From: DYJB01 sp963777165 | GTDB lineage: Bacteria > Chloroflexota > Anaerolineae > Anaerolineales > E44-bin32 | Reading direction: 5' to 3' | Assembly: GCA_963777165.1 (NCBI GenBank) | Contig: CAVZPO010000016.1 | Location: forward strand, 1-54,929 | Length of the DNA stretch: 54,929 bases | In this document: positions 22,246-30,239 of the stretch, piece after piece | How positions within the stretch are numbered: the stretch's first letter is position 1 | Layout of the letters: each line of letters starts with the position of its first letter | Position numbers and translations under genes: made by a program | The notes under the pieces: generated by a model | Seen by the model: only the letters and a program-made list of their open reading frames with translations | Database searches by the model: none | What the model was told of the DNA's origin: nothing

Positions 22246-23114
22246 CAGTCGGCTCCGTGGGTTGAAGTTCGGCGCATGCGGCTCTGCAGGTCGCGATAGA
22301 AGTAACCTGGATCCTGCAGACGGACGAATTGAACGGTATGGTCGCCGGCCCGGACCCTGACGCAATCGCCATCCTGCAGGTCGACCGGCGTCTGTCCATC
22401 CATGCTCAGCGTGGCCTGATGGTCGGTGCGGACGGTGACCGACACCGTCGACCCCTCGTGCAGCACCACCGCCCGGTCGACGGAGAAGTGCGGCGCCACA
22501 GGGACGATCAGGATGTTGCGCAGTTCAGGGGGCAGGATCGGCCCGCCGGCAGCCAGGGCATAGGCCGTCGATCCCGTAGGCGTGGCCAGGATCAGGGCGT
22601 CGGCGGCGTACGTCGTCAGGTACGTCCCGTCAATCTCGGTGACCAGCTCGACCAGGCGGACGCTCCGGCCGCGGCCCACGACGCATTCGTTGAGCACGTC
22701 CCATTCACCCTGCACGCGTTCGCCCTGCAGCCAGGTGACGCGCAGCATCATGCGCGACTCGAGCCAGTAGTCCCCGGAGAGCAGGCGATCCACCGCCGGG
22801 CTCCACTGATCGCGCTCGACCTCGATCAGGAATCCCAGGTGGCCCAGGTTGATCCCCAGCACCGGGACGTGCCGCGGGCCGCACAGCTGCCCGGCGCGCA
22901 GCATGGTCCCGTCTCCCCCCAGGGCGATCAGCAGATCGACTTCGCCGTTGAGCACGGCGCCGCGCAGCGCCGGGTCGACAAGCGTGCCCTGCACGGCGTG
23001 GACGGCGGAACCCTCCAGGCGCGCGGCGATCGCTTCGGCCAGCTCCACCGAACCGGGGATGCGCTGGTAGGAGCACACCGCCACACGCTGCGGGACGGGC
23101 GACCGGTTGTCCAT
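22245..23114 (-). CDS. nadK: NAD kinase
   Basis: This cytosolic kinase of 289 aa makes NADP from NAD and ATP. The diagnostic motifs are all present: LIALGGDGTMLRA, the NE motif LNECVVGRG, and the glycine-rich ATPTGSTAYALAAGGPI. The length is normal. The start is taken at ATG 23114 because a TATAAT lies only 7 bases before it. An upstream in-frame ATG (23132) would have to be transcribed from further away. If the promoter is used the mRNA is leaderless. It heads the coupled nadK, B-box, recN set. Confidence 0.95.
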   Translation of the reverse strand: MDNRSPVPQRVAVCSYQRIPGSVELAEAIAARLEGSAVHAVQGTLVDPALRGAVLNGEVDLLIALGGDGTMLRAGQLCGPRHVPVLGINLGHLGFLIEVERDQWSPAVDRLLSGDYWLESRMMLRVTWLQGERVQGEWDVLNECVVGRGRSVRLVELVTEIDGTYLTTYAADALILATPTGSTAYALAAGGPILPPELRNILIVPVAPHFSVDRAVVLHEGSTVSVTVRTDHQATLSMDGQTPVDLQDGDCVRVRAGDHTVQFVRLQDPGYFYRDLQSRMRRTSTHGAD

Positions 23115-23121
23115 GATGGGT

Positions 23122-23127
23122 ATTATA
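23122..23127 (-). promoter_or_regulatory. -10 element giving a leaderless nadK transcript
   Basis: TATAAT on the minus strand, with only seven bases between it and the nadK ATG at 23114, would start transcription at or next to the initiation codon. The hexamer contains the TAA stop of the upstream nuclease gene. No good -35 hexamer is visible at 17 bp. Confidence 0.5.
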
Positions 23128-23901
23128 GCCAACCGCCCTCGCCGCCCTGACGGGCAGCAAGTCGCTGGTCACAAGTTGCCTGGTAGCCGCATCCGGCGCA
23201 GCGCGCCGCGTCGGCATGGGATCGATCCGGGAGCTCGTCCGCCCGGGCGTGAATCTGTTCGATCATGCGCACCAGGCTCTTCTCCAGCCCACGCGTGTAC
23301 GGAAGGGAGTAGCCCCGGTCGGCGTATTGCAGAATGCCGTAGGGAGGCCGTCGGCCGTAGGAAGCCTCGACCAGGCGGCAGTAGGCGGCCAGCTGAAGCA
23401 CATGCGAGACGTACGGCCTGGCCGGCGCCCGGCCGGACTTGATCTCGACCGGAACCCAGCCGCGGCGCGTCTCGAGCAGCAGGTCGGGCCGCCCGGTCAG
23501 GCCGAGGCGCTCATCGGTCATCGCCGGTGAGACATGGCCGTGGCGCTCGAGGTCAACCGTGATCAAGCGTCCGCCGGGGATGCCGGCCTCCGCCTGCCAG
23601 CGGCGCGAGAGTGCCAACAGCGCCCAACCCAGGATCAAGAACAGGATGAATATGGGCCACCACATGGGGATCAGCTCGTCAGGGCGATGGCCAGGGCCGC
23701 GGCTGCCAGGAGCAGGCAGGCGACTCCGAGACCGCGCAGCGGGATCGACCATGTTGCACGTCGCAGCCGGCGGGCGTGGTGCTGTTGTCCCGCCTCCCGC
23801 TCCGGCTGCCGCTGGCTTGGCTCGCCGCGGGCGGCGTAGCCCCAGGCGCGTTCGCAGAAGGCGAAGGCGCCGAGTTCGGATGCCCGAACCCGACGGTTCA
23901 C
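23123..23901 (-). CDS. Membrane-anchored Cas4/Dna2-like PD-(D/E)XK nuclease, split by a frameshift
   Basis: The first frame (from GTG 23901) reads RVRASELGAFAFCERAWGY, the Cas4-type N-terminus with the first cluster cysteine (C16), and ends in a membrane helix (LGVACLLLAAAALAIALT) at TGA 23671. The second frame opens with another helix (WWPIFILFLILGWALLAL, ATG 23665). It then carries the nuclease core: GRPDL with the motif II Asp, PVEIKSG with Glu and Lys of motif III, and HVLQLAAYC with the QxxxY motif. Three C-terminal cysteines follow (CAGCGYQATC). Joined, they make a protein of about 258 residues with a 4Fe-4S cluster, a TM hairpin and a nuclease domain. A one-base shift between 23750 and 23671 would join them; two separate proteins are the alternative. 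The GTG overlaps the translin stop (GTGA). Confidence 0.75.
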
Positions 23902-24533
23902 GGCCGGGGGAGCTTCTCCTCGAGGGAGCGCAGGGAGCGCTTCAGATCTTCCTGCTGCGAGGTCGTGGTCAGGTCGCCGCGCGTGCGCTCGACGACGCCG
24001 CGCACCATATCGGTGATGCGGCGCAGGTTGCCCGTCAGCGCATCGGGGAAATCCATCGTCACCAGCAGGCCGTAGATGTCATCCATCACGGTCATCAGCC
24101 GTTCGGCCTCTTCATAGCGGCCGTGGCGCAGGATGTCGAGCACGCGGCGGCGGAGCTCGCCGGCCGCCTCTGCCAGCCCGCACAGATAGGCGGCATTGTC
24201 GATGCCCACCTCCTCCGGAGCAGGCAGCGGCTCGCCGGCCAGGATGGCGGTGACGATGCTCGCCTCGACATACTCCTTGAGCGCATCCTGGGTGTAGCCG
24301 GCATGGTACAGATCCGGATACCCGGCCAGATTTGCGCGCAATTCGGCCTGCAGCTGCGAGGCGGCGGCCAACTCAGCCAACGCCTCGGCGCGTTCCTCGC
24401 GGTGTGCGGCGCGGATGGCCAGCGAACAATGGCGGATCAGCGTGCGCGATTGCTGCAGCGCCCGATCGCGGGCGGCGTTCTTCTCTTCGAGGTGCTGCCG
24501 AATCCGCTCGCCGATCTCATCCAATCGTTGCAT
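23898..24533 (-). CDS. Translin family protein
   Basis: A 211-aa all-helical protein matching the translin fold: an N-terminal amphipathic helix (IRQHLEEKNAARDRAL), LIRHCSLAIRAAHR, then ALKEYVEASIVTAIL, VGIDNAAYLCGLAEAAGELRRRVLD, and MDDIYGLLVTMDFPDAL. Translin and TRAX form ring-like octamers that bind or cleave single-stranded RNA and DNA. The acidic residues E87 and E90 in EYVE and D151/D152 resemble the metal-binding acids of TRAX, but equivalence is not proven. Databases often mislabel bacterial homologues as haloacid dehalogenases. It has a strong RBS (GGAGGAATCGC), and its stop overlaps the nuclease start (GTGA), so the two products are made together. Confidence 0.82.
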   Translation of the reverse strand: MQRLDEIGERIRQHLEEKNAARDRALQQSRTLIRHCSLAIRAAHREERAEALAELAAASQLQAELRANLAGYPDLYHAGYTQDALKEYVEASIVTAILAGEPLPAPEEVGIDNAAYLCGLAEAAGELRRRVLDILRHGRYEEAERLMTVMDDIYGLLVTMDFPDALTGNLRRITDMVRGVVERTRGDLTTTSQQEDLKRSLRSLEEKLPRP

Positions 24534-24596
24534 GCGATTCCTCCGCCGCCATTGGGCGGCCGATGGTGCGTCGTCGATCGGACGGCGGTCGTCCGA

Positions 24597-24968
24597 TCAC
24601 CCGCCGGCGCCCGGTGCTCCGCTTTCAGGTGCGGGCGATCCCGGCCCGCCTCCCCCGGAAGGTGGGCGGAAGAGTTGGTCGGCCAGCGTGGACGTATCCG
24701 GTGCGACGATCGGGCCGAACTGCGCCTCGAAACGGCTGACGTTCTCCGCCAGCGCCCGCAGCAGGAGCTTGGCATGCACCGGCGTGGTGATCACGCGGGC
24801 GACGACGCGCGCCTGCGGCACCTGGGGCATCAACTGGGCAAAATCGAGGACAAACTCCGAGGGCGAGTGGGTGATCAGTGCGAAATTGGAGTAGGCCGGC
24901 TCGAGGCCGGGGGGAACTGCCACCGGCATGCGCCCGACGGGGGGCGGGGTGTTAGGCTGATTGGTCAT
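24597..24968 (-). CDS. DUF3467 family protein
   Basis: A 123-aa small cytosolic protein. The core YSNFALITHSPSEFVLDFAQ, followed by RVITTPVHAKLLLRALAENV, is characteristic of DUF3467. The tail is low-complexity Gly/Pro/Ser. The start ATG 24968 has GGGAGGTG seven bases ahead. It lies between ssb and the translin gene on the same strand, separated from ssb by a hairpin. The molecular role of the family is not established. Confidence 0.85.
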   Translation of the reverse strand: MTNQPNTPPPVGRMPVAVPPGLEPAYSNFALITHSPSEFVLDFAQLMPQVPQARVVARVITTPVHAKLLLRALAENVSRFEAQFGPIVAPDTSTLADQLFRPPSGGGGPGSPAPESGAPGAGG

Positions 24969-24989
24969 CCGGCGCACCTCCCGAAAGAC

Positions 24990-25018
24990 GCCCAAGCCGG
25001 CGTGACGCCGGCTTGGGC
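24990..25018 (-). terminator. Hairpin between ssb and DUF3467
   Basis: GCCCAAGCCGGC (24990-25001) pairs exactly with GCCGGCTTGGGC (25007-25018) around a 5-base loop. On the minus strand it is followed by GTCTTTC, a poor U-tract, so it may attenuate rather than fully stop ssb transcription into DUF3467. Confidence 0.65.
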
Positions 25019-25037
25019 TTTCGTGGTGACAGCGGGG

Positions 25038-25457
25038 CTAGAACGGGATCTCGTCTTCGGTCTCGGGCCCCTGGCCAACGGCGGCTTCCTCGCCGCCGGC
25101 GCCACCCTCGTCGCGCCCGCCGCCAAGGAAGCGCACGGTCTCGGCGGTTACCTCGAACGAGGCGCGCGGCGTACCGTCCTGGGCGGTCCAGATGCGCGGG
25201 TTGCCGTTATCGTCCGGGTTGAGCCGGCCTTCGACGAGCACCGGGCGTCCCTTGCGCAGGTACTGGTGGCAGGACTCGGCCTGCTTGCCCCACACCGAGA
25301 CGCGGAACCAGATGGTCTGCTTGACCTGGTTGCCGGAGCTGTCGGTGTAGGTCCGGTTGGAGGCCACGCTGAGCGTGGTCACCGCCTGGCCGCCGGGCGT
25401 GTAGCGCATCTCGGGGTCGCGGCCGAGGTTGCCAACGAGAATCAGCTTGTGAAACAT
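25038..25457 (-). CDS. ssb: Single-stranded DNA-binding protein
   Basis: A 139-aa SSB with an N-terminal OB fold (MFHKLILVGNLGRDPEMRYT...VTTLSVASNR, IWFRVSVWGKQAE, KGRPVLVEGRL) and a short disordered Gly-rich linker. The conserved acidic tip EDEIPF recruits repair and replication partners. ATG 25457 follows AAGGAGTTCCCC. It is served by a clear sigma-70-type promoter at 25549-25577 with a leader of about 85 nt, and heads a minus-strand series of DNA-related genes. Confidence 0.96.
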   Translation of the reverse strand: MFHKLILVGNLGRDPEMRYTPGGQAVTTLSVASNRTYTDSSGNQVKQTIWFRVSVWGKQAESCHQYLRKGRPVLVEGRLNPDDNGNPRIWTAQDGTPRASFEVTAETVRFLGGGRDEGGAGGEEAAVGQGPETEDEIPF

Positions 25458-25548
25458 GGGGAACTCCTTGTCCGGTGGGGGTCATTCTGCCGGTTCCGGC
25501 CCGGGTGGCCGGTGCTCTGTCTCGTACCCCGCCGGTGCTTCTAGAACA

Positions 25549-25577
25549 ATTGTACTACTCCTGCGTTGCCGTGTCAA
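25549..25577 (-). promoter_or_regulatory. Sigma-70-type promoter of ssb
   Basis: On the minus strand, TTGACA (25577-25572) and TACAAT (25554-25549) are separated by exactly 17 bp. Transcription would begin near 25542, about 85 nt before the ssb start codon. Confidence 0.8.
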
Positions 25578-25761
25578 GAGCCTGCGTGGCAGCCGGCCCG
25601 GGATCCGCCCGAGTCCTGCTGCGTCGCCGGCCTGCAGCCCGTGCGCATCGGAGTCTTGCGGCGAATTCACGGACACCGCTGGCGTCGCTGTGTGACGCCC
25701 CGATCGTGTCTTCCGACTCAATCGTCGTCGCTCCGTGGGGGATCGCGTAGGCTACCCACAC

Positions 25762-25790
25762 TTGACTCTCCCAATTTCGGTCGATATACT
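25762..25790 (+). promoter_or_regulatory. Sigma-70-type promoter of the serine protease gene
   Basis: TTGACT (25762-25767) and TATACT (25785-25790) are 17 bp apart. The predicted start near 25797 leaves a leader of about 100 nt before ATG 25896. Confidence 0.78.
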
Positions 25791-25895
25791 CCGCCTATAT
25801 CCAGGCGGCGCCCCCTCATCGCGACCACCGGACCCCGTCCGGAATCCCCGGTTGACCCTCGGAGGCGCGCCTCATAACCCTGAGGAGGGAAGCTC

Positions 25896-26702
25896 ATGCG
25901 ACGGACTGGTGTGATCTTGTTGACCGTGATGGCGATTCTGGTGTTGACCGCGGTACCCGCGTTCGCCATCACCAACGGCCAGCCGGATGGGAACAACCAT
26001 CCGTATGTGGGGTTGGCCGTCTTCGATGACGCCGGTGGCCCGGCCTGGCGCTGCAGCGCCTCGTTGCTCACCCCCACGGTCGTTCTGACCGCCGGACACT
26101 GCACGGATGGCGCCGTAGCGGCGCGCGTCTGGTTCGACGAGATTGTCACGGGCAACCCGGAGTATCCGTTCAGCGGCACGACCTCCTACGACGGCATCGC
26201 CTACACCTTCCCGGGGTTCTGCATCGGGTGCGGGAAGGGCCTGCCGGGTTTCGCTACGGGCGATGTCGGGATCATCGTTCTGTCGGAGCCCGTGCCCACC
26301 TCTGTGGTGAACAAGTATGCGGCACTTCCCGCCGCGGGCTTTGTCGACACGCTCAAGAACAAGACCAAGGTGGACTTCGTCGGCTACGGCGTCACGGATC
26401 AGATCCACGGCGGTGGTCCGCCCGTGTGGACCGGCCTGCGTAACCGCCTGTTCGCGCCGAGCGAACTGGTGTCGGGCAAGTTCGTCCACAGCAATGAGTT
26501 CATCAAGTTCGCCCTCAATCCAGGCGGCGGATCGGGCGGCACCTGCTTTGGAGACTCGGGCGGCCCGGACCTGTTGGCCAAGACGAATATTGTCCTGTCG
26601 GTGAACTCCTACGTGACCAACTCGAACTGCTCGGGCGTGGGATATTCCATGCGCGTGGACACCCCTGATGTCCTGGCGTGGATCAATACCCATCTGCCGT
26701 AA
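25896..26702 (+). CDS. Secreted trypsin-like serine protease (S1 family)
   Basis: A 268-aa protein with a Sec signal peptide (1-24, cleavage after AFA). The catalytic triad is H68 in LTAGHC, D123 in GDVGIIVL and S221 in GDSGGP. Cysteines C53/C69 sit where the histidine-loop disulfide is found in trypsin-like enzymes, and C217 precedes the active serine. Mature protein begins near ITNGQPDGNNHPYVG, with little room for an activation propeptide. The start has AGGAGGGAAG in front and a good promoter 100 nt upstream. It is monocistronic and ends at a perfect palindrome. The substrate is unknown; extracellular protein degradation is the simplest role. Confidence 0.93.
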   Translation: MRRTGVILLTVMAILVLTAVPAFAITNGQPDGNNHPYVGLAVFDDAGGPAWRCSASLLTPTVVLTAGHCTDGAVAARVWFDEIVTGNPEYPFSGTTSYDGIAYTFPGFCIGCGKGLPGFATGDVGIIVLSEPVPTSVVNKYAALPAAGFVDTLKNKTKVDFVGYGVTDQIHGGGPPVWTGLRNRLFAPSELVSGKFVHSNEFIKFALNPGGGSGGTCFGDSGGPDLLAKTNIVLSVNSYVTNSNCSGVGYSMRVDTPDVLAWINTHLP

Positions 26703-26742
26703 GCACGTGAATCGCGTGACCACCTAGGGACGTAGTGAGAGG

Positions 26743-26770
26743 TAGGGGCACGGCATGCCGTGCCCCTACG
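26743..26770. repeat. Perfect 28-bp palindrome of the GTAGGGGC type
   Basis: GTAGGGGCACGGCA is followed directly by its exact reverse complement, ending GCCCCTAC. It lies 40 bp after the protease stop, where it could act as a bidirectional stop between convergent genes. The same GTAGGGGC ends bound the element at 43134-43176, which marks a dispersed repeat family. Confidence 0.75.
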
Positions 26771-26805
26771 CTTTCCGGCGGGGGATCCTCACAATCAGGC
26801 AGAGG

Positions 26806-26866
26806 CGAAGCATGCCGTCTCGCAGCGGCGTGCCGCCGAGCTTCGCGGCACGAACGGTGCTTCGCT
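26806..26866. repeat. Imperfect hairpin repeat with GCGAAGCA arms
   Basis: GCGAAGCA (26806-26813) and TGCTTCGC (26859-26866) are exact inverted copies, with a further CCGT/ACGG pairing inside and a nested GC-rich stem (GCCGCCGAGCTTCGCGGC) in the loop. It resembles the GCGAAGCATTCGG arms of the element at 43134. The rest of the 297-bp interval 26703-26999 holds no gene. Confidence 0.45.
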
Positions 26867-26999
26867 CCCACCTCCAAGCATCGCGCAGTGGGAAGCCGCC
26901 CTGAGGCAGCCCCCCATGTCCAAGAGCGCCAACTACCCCGTCAGCCTACCTGCGCTCGCCTCGTCCGTTCACCGGTTCCCCTCGGCTCTTCAGTGGTCC

Positions 27000-29772
27000 T
27001 CAAGGGGTTGGGGTCTTGGTCGGCGTGCCCGACGGCATCGGCGTGGGTTCTTCGCCCGGCAGGCCGATGTGACTTAGGCGGCGCGATTCGAAGGCATCAA
27101 ACGTCATAGACCCCAGCGTGCCGGTGTCCACGCCGGCTACGAGCCCCCAGCGGACGAGATCCACCAGCGAGTTGGGGTTCGCGATGCCATCCCGGATTTC
27201 GGTCGGGGCGTCGTTGATCCACATCCCCAGGCGGCCGTCAGACGAATCAGGATAGGAGGCCGCTCGCCACTCCAACTCGATCACCTGCGGGGCGTCCTCG
27301 ACGGTGAACCAGCTTGTGTTCACCCACCGGTTGGCATCCGTCAGGATGCCGCTGCGCACCTCGTAGTGGAGAGACTTGTAGCGCATCTCGACGCGGGCGA
27401 CGACCTTGGACGCACCCGCAAGCGCCTGGAAGATGACATGCGACCGGCCGTCCAGCATGGTCAGCCCGTTGGGATCGAAGGCGAAGCGGACGTGAACCTC
27501 CCGCTCGCCCACGGGCGTCCAATCGGTGACGTAGCGGGGCGCGGTATCGTCGGCGAAGGTCCACAGGCTGAATCCGCCCACCAGCGCCGAGCTGCGTTCG
27601 ACCATCAAGTCGGGCTCGTTCTTGACGGCCGACCAGGCCGAGAGATCCCCGAACTCGAAGCCATCGGCGAAGATCTGGTCCGGGGGGAGCGGCGGCGGAG
27701 GCAGCGTGATGGCCGGGTCAGGCCCGATGTAGCCTCCGGCGGCGGAGCCGAAGGCGTCGAAGTAGGTTGTGCCGCGCGTGGCTGTGTCGATGCCGCCGAC
27801 TGCGCCCAGGCGGACAGAGTTCGACCCGGCGCGTGTCGTTGTCGATCCCGCTGCCGAAGGCCACGCCGTCCCCATCGATGTAGAGTCCCAGCCAGCCGTC
27901 GCCAACGCCTTCCGCCGACGCAGCCTGCCAGATAACAACGATCATGTGACCATCATCACGGATGCGGAACCAGGGTGAGTTGTAGGAGCCGCCGCTGTCC
28001 CACGGGGCATGAGCCCGCAACTGATAGTCCCCCTGGAAGGAGCGCAGTTCGACCTGGAAGGCCGTCCTGGACGCGGCATCCATCGCCTTGAAGATCACGT
28101 GGGCGTTGCCACTGGCCATGGAGATCCCGTTGGGGTCGAAGTAGAAGCGGCCGGAGTAGGTCCTTTCGCCGGCGGGCGTCGTGTCCACAACGAAGACCGA
28201 GCGGTTGTCATCCAGCACCGCCTGAAGGCCAAAGGCGCCGCCGATCGCGGCCTCAGGGGAGACGCTCAGGTCCCCGGAATCCGTCTGAGCCGAGGACCAG
28301 GCAGAGAGATCGCCCGTCTCGAAGCCATCGAAGAACAGGCTCCCGGGAAACGGCGTCGCCGTAGGAGCAGGTGTCTCCGTCGGCGTAGCCGTGGGTGTTA
28401 CAGTCGGTGTGACCGTGACGGTAGCCGTGGGGGTGACCGTCGCCGTGCTTGTGCCTGTGGGTGATGGCCGCGGAGTGATTGTGCCCGTCGGCCCTCCCAC
28501 CATCTCTCGGGCGCCGATATCGCACGCCGGACCTTGAGGTCGGGAGACATCGCGCTGATCCACTTGCTCGCAAGCGAAGGCGGAAGATCCAGGAGCCGCC
28601 GGGTTGCCGCCGTTCAGTGCAGGACTCCACGACAGCAGAGGGTATGAAACCGTGAAGGCGGGGTCAAGGTCGTACGGTCCCAGCCCAGGCTCGGCCGTTA
28701 CGATGTCCGTGGATGGATCGCCGCCGACCGTGCATCCCTCGAGGTTGCTGAACAGGTTGTACCCGCGCGAGGTGATCGTCCCAAGGCAGTCCGCAGCCTC
28801 AACGTCGTTGATGGCGTTTCGGGCGACGATCGAGTTGCTCAGTTCCACCGAGCTCGCCGGCACGTTGTAGATTCCGCCGGTGGCGTCGGCACCGTCCCCG
28901 TCGGTCAGGATCTGGTTGACATAGACGGTGGTGTTGTTGAGGGTCAGAGAGGCGCTGCCGCTGTTCGGGCCGTAGCCATTGTAGATGGCCGCCCCGCCCG
29001 AGCCCGCCCGGTTGCTCGAGATCGTGGAATTCCGGATCACCAGCGTGCCGTGGTTTTCGATGCCTGCCCCTGGTCCGGCGAGGGCCTCGTTCTCGATGAT
29101 CGAGCTGCGGTCGATCGTAAGCATGCCGTCGTTTCGCAATCCGCCACCCGAGTCGGAGGCGGCGTTGTATCCGATCAGGCTGTGCTCGATGAGCATTTCG
29201 CCGACATTCAACAGCCCGGCGCCGTTGTGCGCCTGGTTGAACTGGAACGACGATCCCCGAATGATGACGTTCCCCGAGTCGTTGCGCAGCCCGGCGCCGT
29301 TGTCTCCTGCACCGATGCCGGCGTATCCGACCGTCACGCCCTCCAGGGTGAAGGTGGCGTCGGGGTGAACATGGAGAGCGCGATCCCCCATGGCCGCGCC
29401 CCCGGCATCGATGGCGGTCGCCATCATGCCCTGGCCGACGATGGTCAGGGTCCCGTAGATGTCCAGGTCGCCTCTTGCTGCGGCCTCCTCATTGCCTCCG
29501 GGGATCGACAAGGTGTAGAAGTTGGGTCCCAACTCGATGCGGTCAGCCGAGGGCAGCGCATTGGCCTCCATCACGGCCGCCCGCAGCGTGCATTCGTCCT
29601 GCGTCCGTGGCGCAGGACCCATCTCCGGGATGGCATCCACGCCGTCCTCGGTCACCCACGCACTAAAGGTGGCGCCGCCCTCAGCGGAAGCGATCGGAAA
29701 CGGGAGCAGCAGGGCAAGGGGAAGCAGAATTCCTAGCGAACCGAGCAGCGCGCGCGACGGTTGTCGTTTCAT
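27000..29772 (-). CDS. Secreted right-handed beta-helix protein with two C-terminal GDLSAWS domains, frameshifted
   Basis: The first frame has a signal peptide (about 1-30, ending ASAEGG) and a CSLREA-like start (DECTLRAAVMEANALPSADRI). A parallel beta-helix follows, with many N-G-A-G-L and S.I..N turns (about 80-400), then a Thr/Pro linker (TPTATVTVTPTVTPT) and a first concanavalin-like domain opening FFDGFETGDLSAWS. Near 27835 the frame shifts by one base (NDTR to RAGSNSVRLGAVGG). It continues through a second, homologous domain opening IFADGFEFGDLSAWS and ends in a TPT tail at 27000. The joined product is about 925 residues. The architecture suits an adhesin or polysaccharide-binding surface protein. 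Its promoter is at 29853-29881. Confidence 0.82.
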
Positions 29773-29852
29773 GGAAGATCCCCCCGAAGTTCGAATCGAG
29801 CCTGCAGAGGCGGTCCCCCCGGACCGAGGCGGCAGTCGTGCGGAGTGAGACC

Positions 29853-29881
29853 AGTCTAGGCTACACCGTGCCGGACATCAA
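29853..29881 (-). promoter_or_regulatory. Promoter of the beta-helix gene
   Basis: On the minus strand TTGATG (29881-29876) and TAGACT (29858-29853) are separated by 17 bp. The predicted start near 29846 gives a leader of about 74 nt before ATG 29772. Confidence 0.6.
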
Positions 29882-30239
29882 GGGGCAAGATGCCGGCTTG
29901 CCTGCACGCGCCCGGCCAGGGATGGCGCCGGTGGATGTTGGCTTCCGGGGAGTCACCTTCCCGAAGGGATCGTTCCCCATGATGCCCGGATCGCGTCTCC
30001 TGCATCAGCGCAATCTGGGTGATCAACTCGGCGTCGTAAGGGATGCGATCCAACTCATTGCTGCCGCCAAGATCCGAATCCGTGATATCTTCATGATGTC
30101 TCCATTGACTGGGGTTGCCCTCGTGTTCTATGATCGATCCCGGAGGGCGGCCTATCTGACCTGAAGAGGGCCCCCTCACGTCCCCGGCTGCCACCTCAGC
30201 TGGGGGCGGCCAATTCCCTCCACGGGATGAGGTCTGATC
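29882..30239. other. Intergenic interval between divergent genes
   Basis: 358 bp between the beta-helix promoter and the glycosyltransferase gene. A 108-codon plus-strand frame crosses it but has no RBS or recognisable pattern. No convincing plus-strand promoter hexamers were found. Confidence 0.4.

Noticed and set aside
29838..30164. 108-codon plus-strand frame in a divergent intergenic interval
   Set aside because: Overlaps the beta-helix promoter and shows no RBS or domain.
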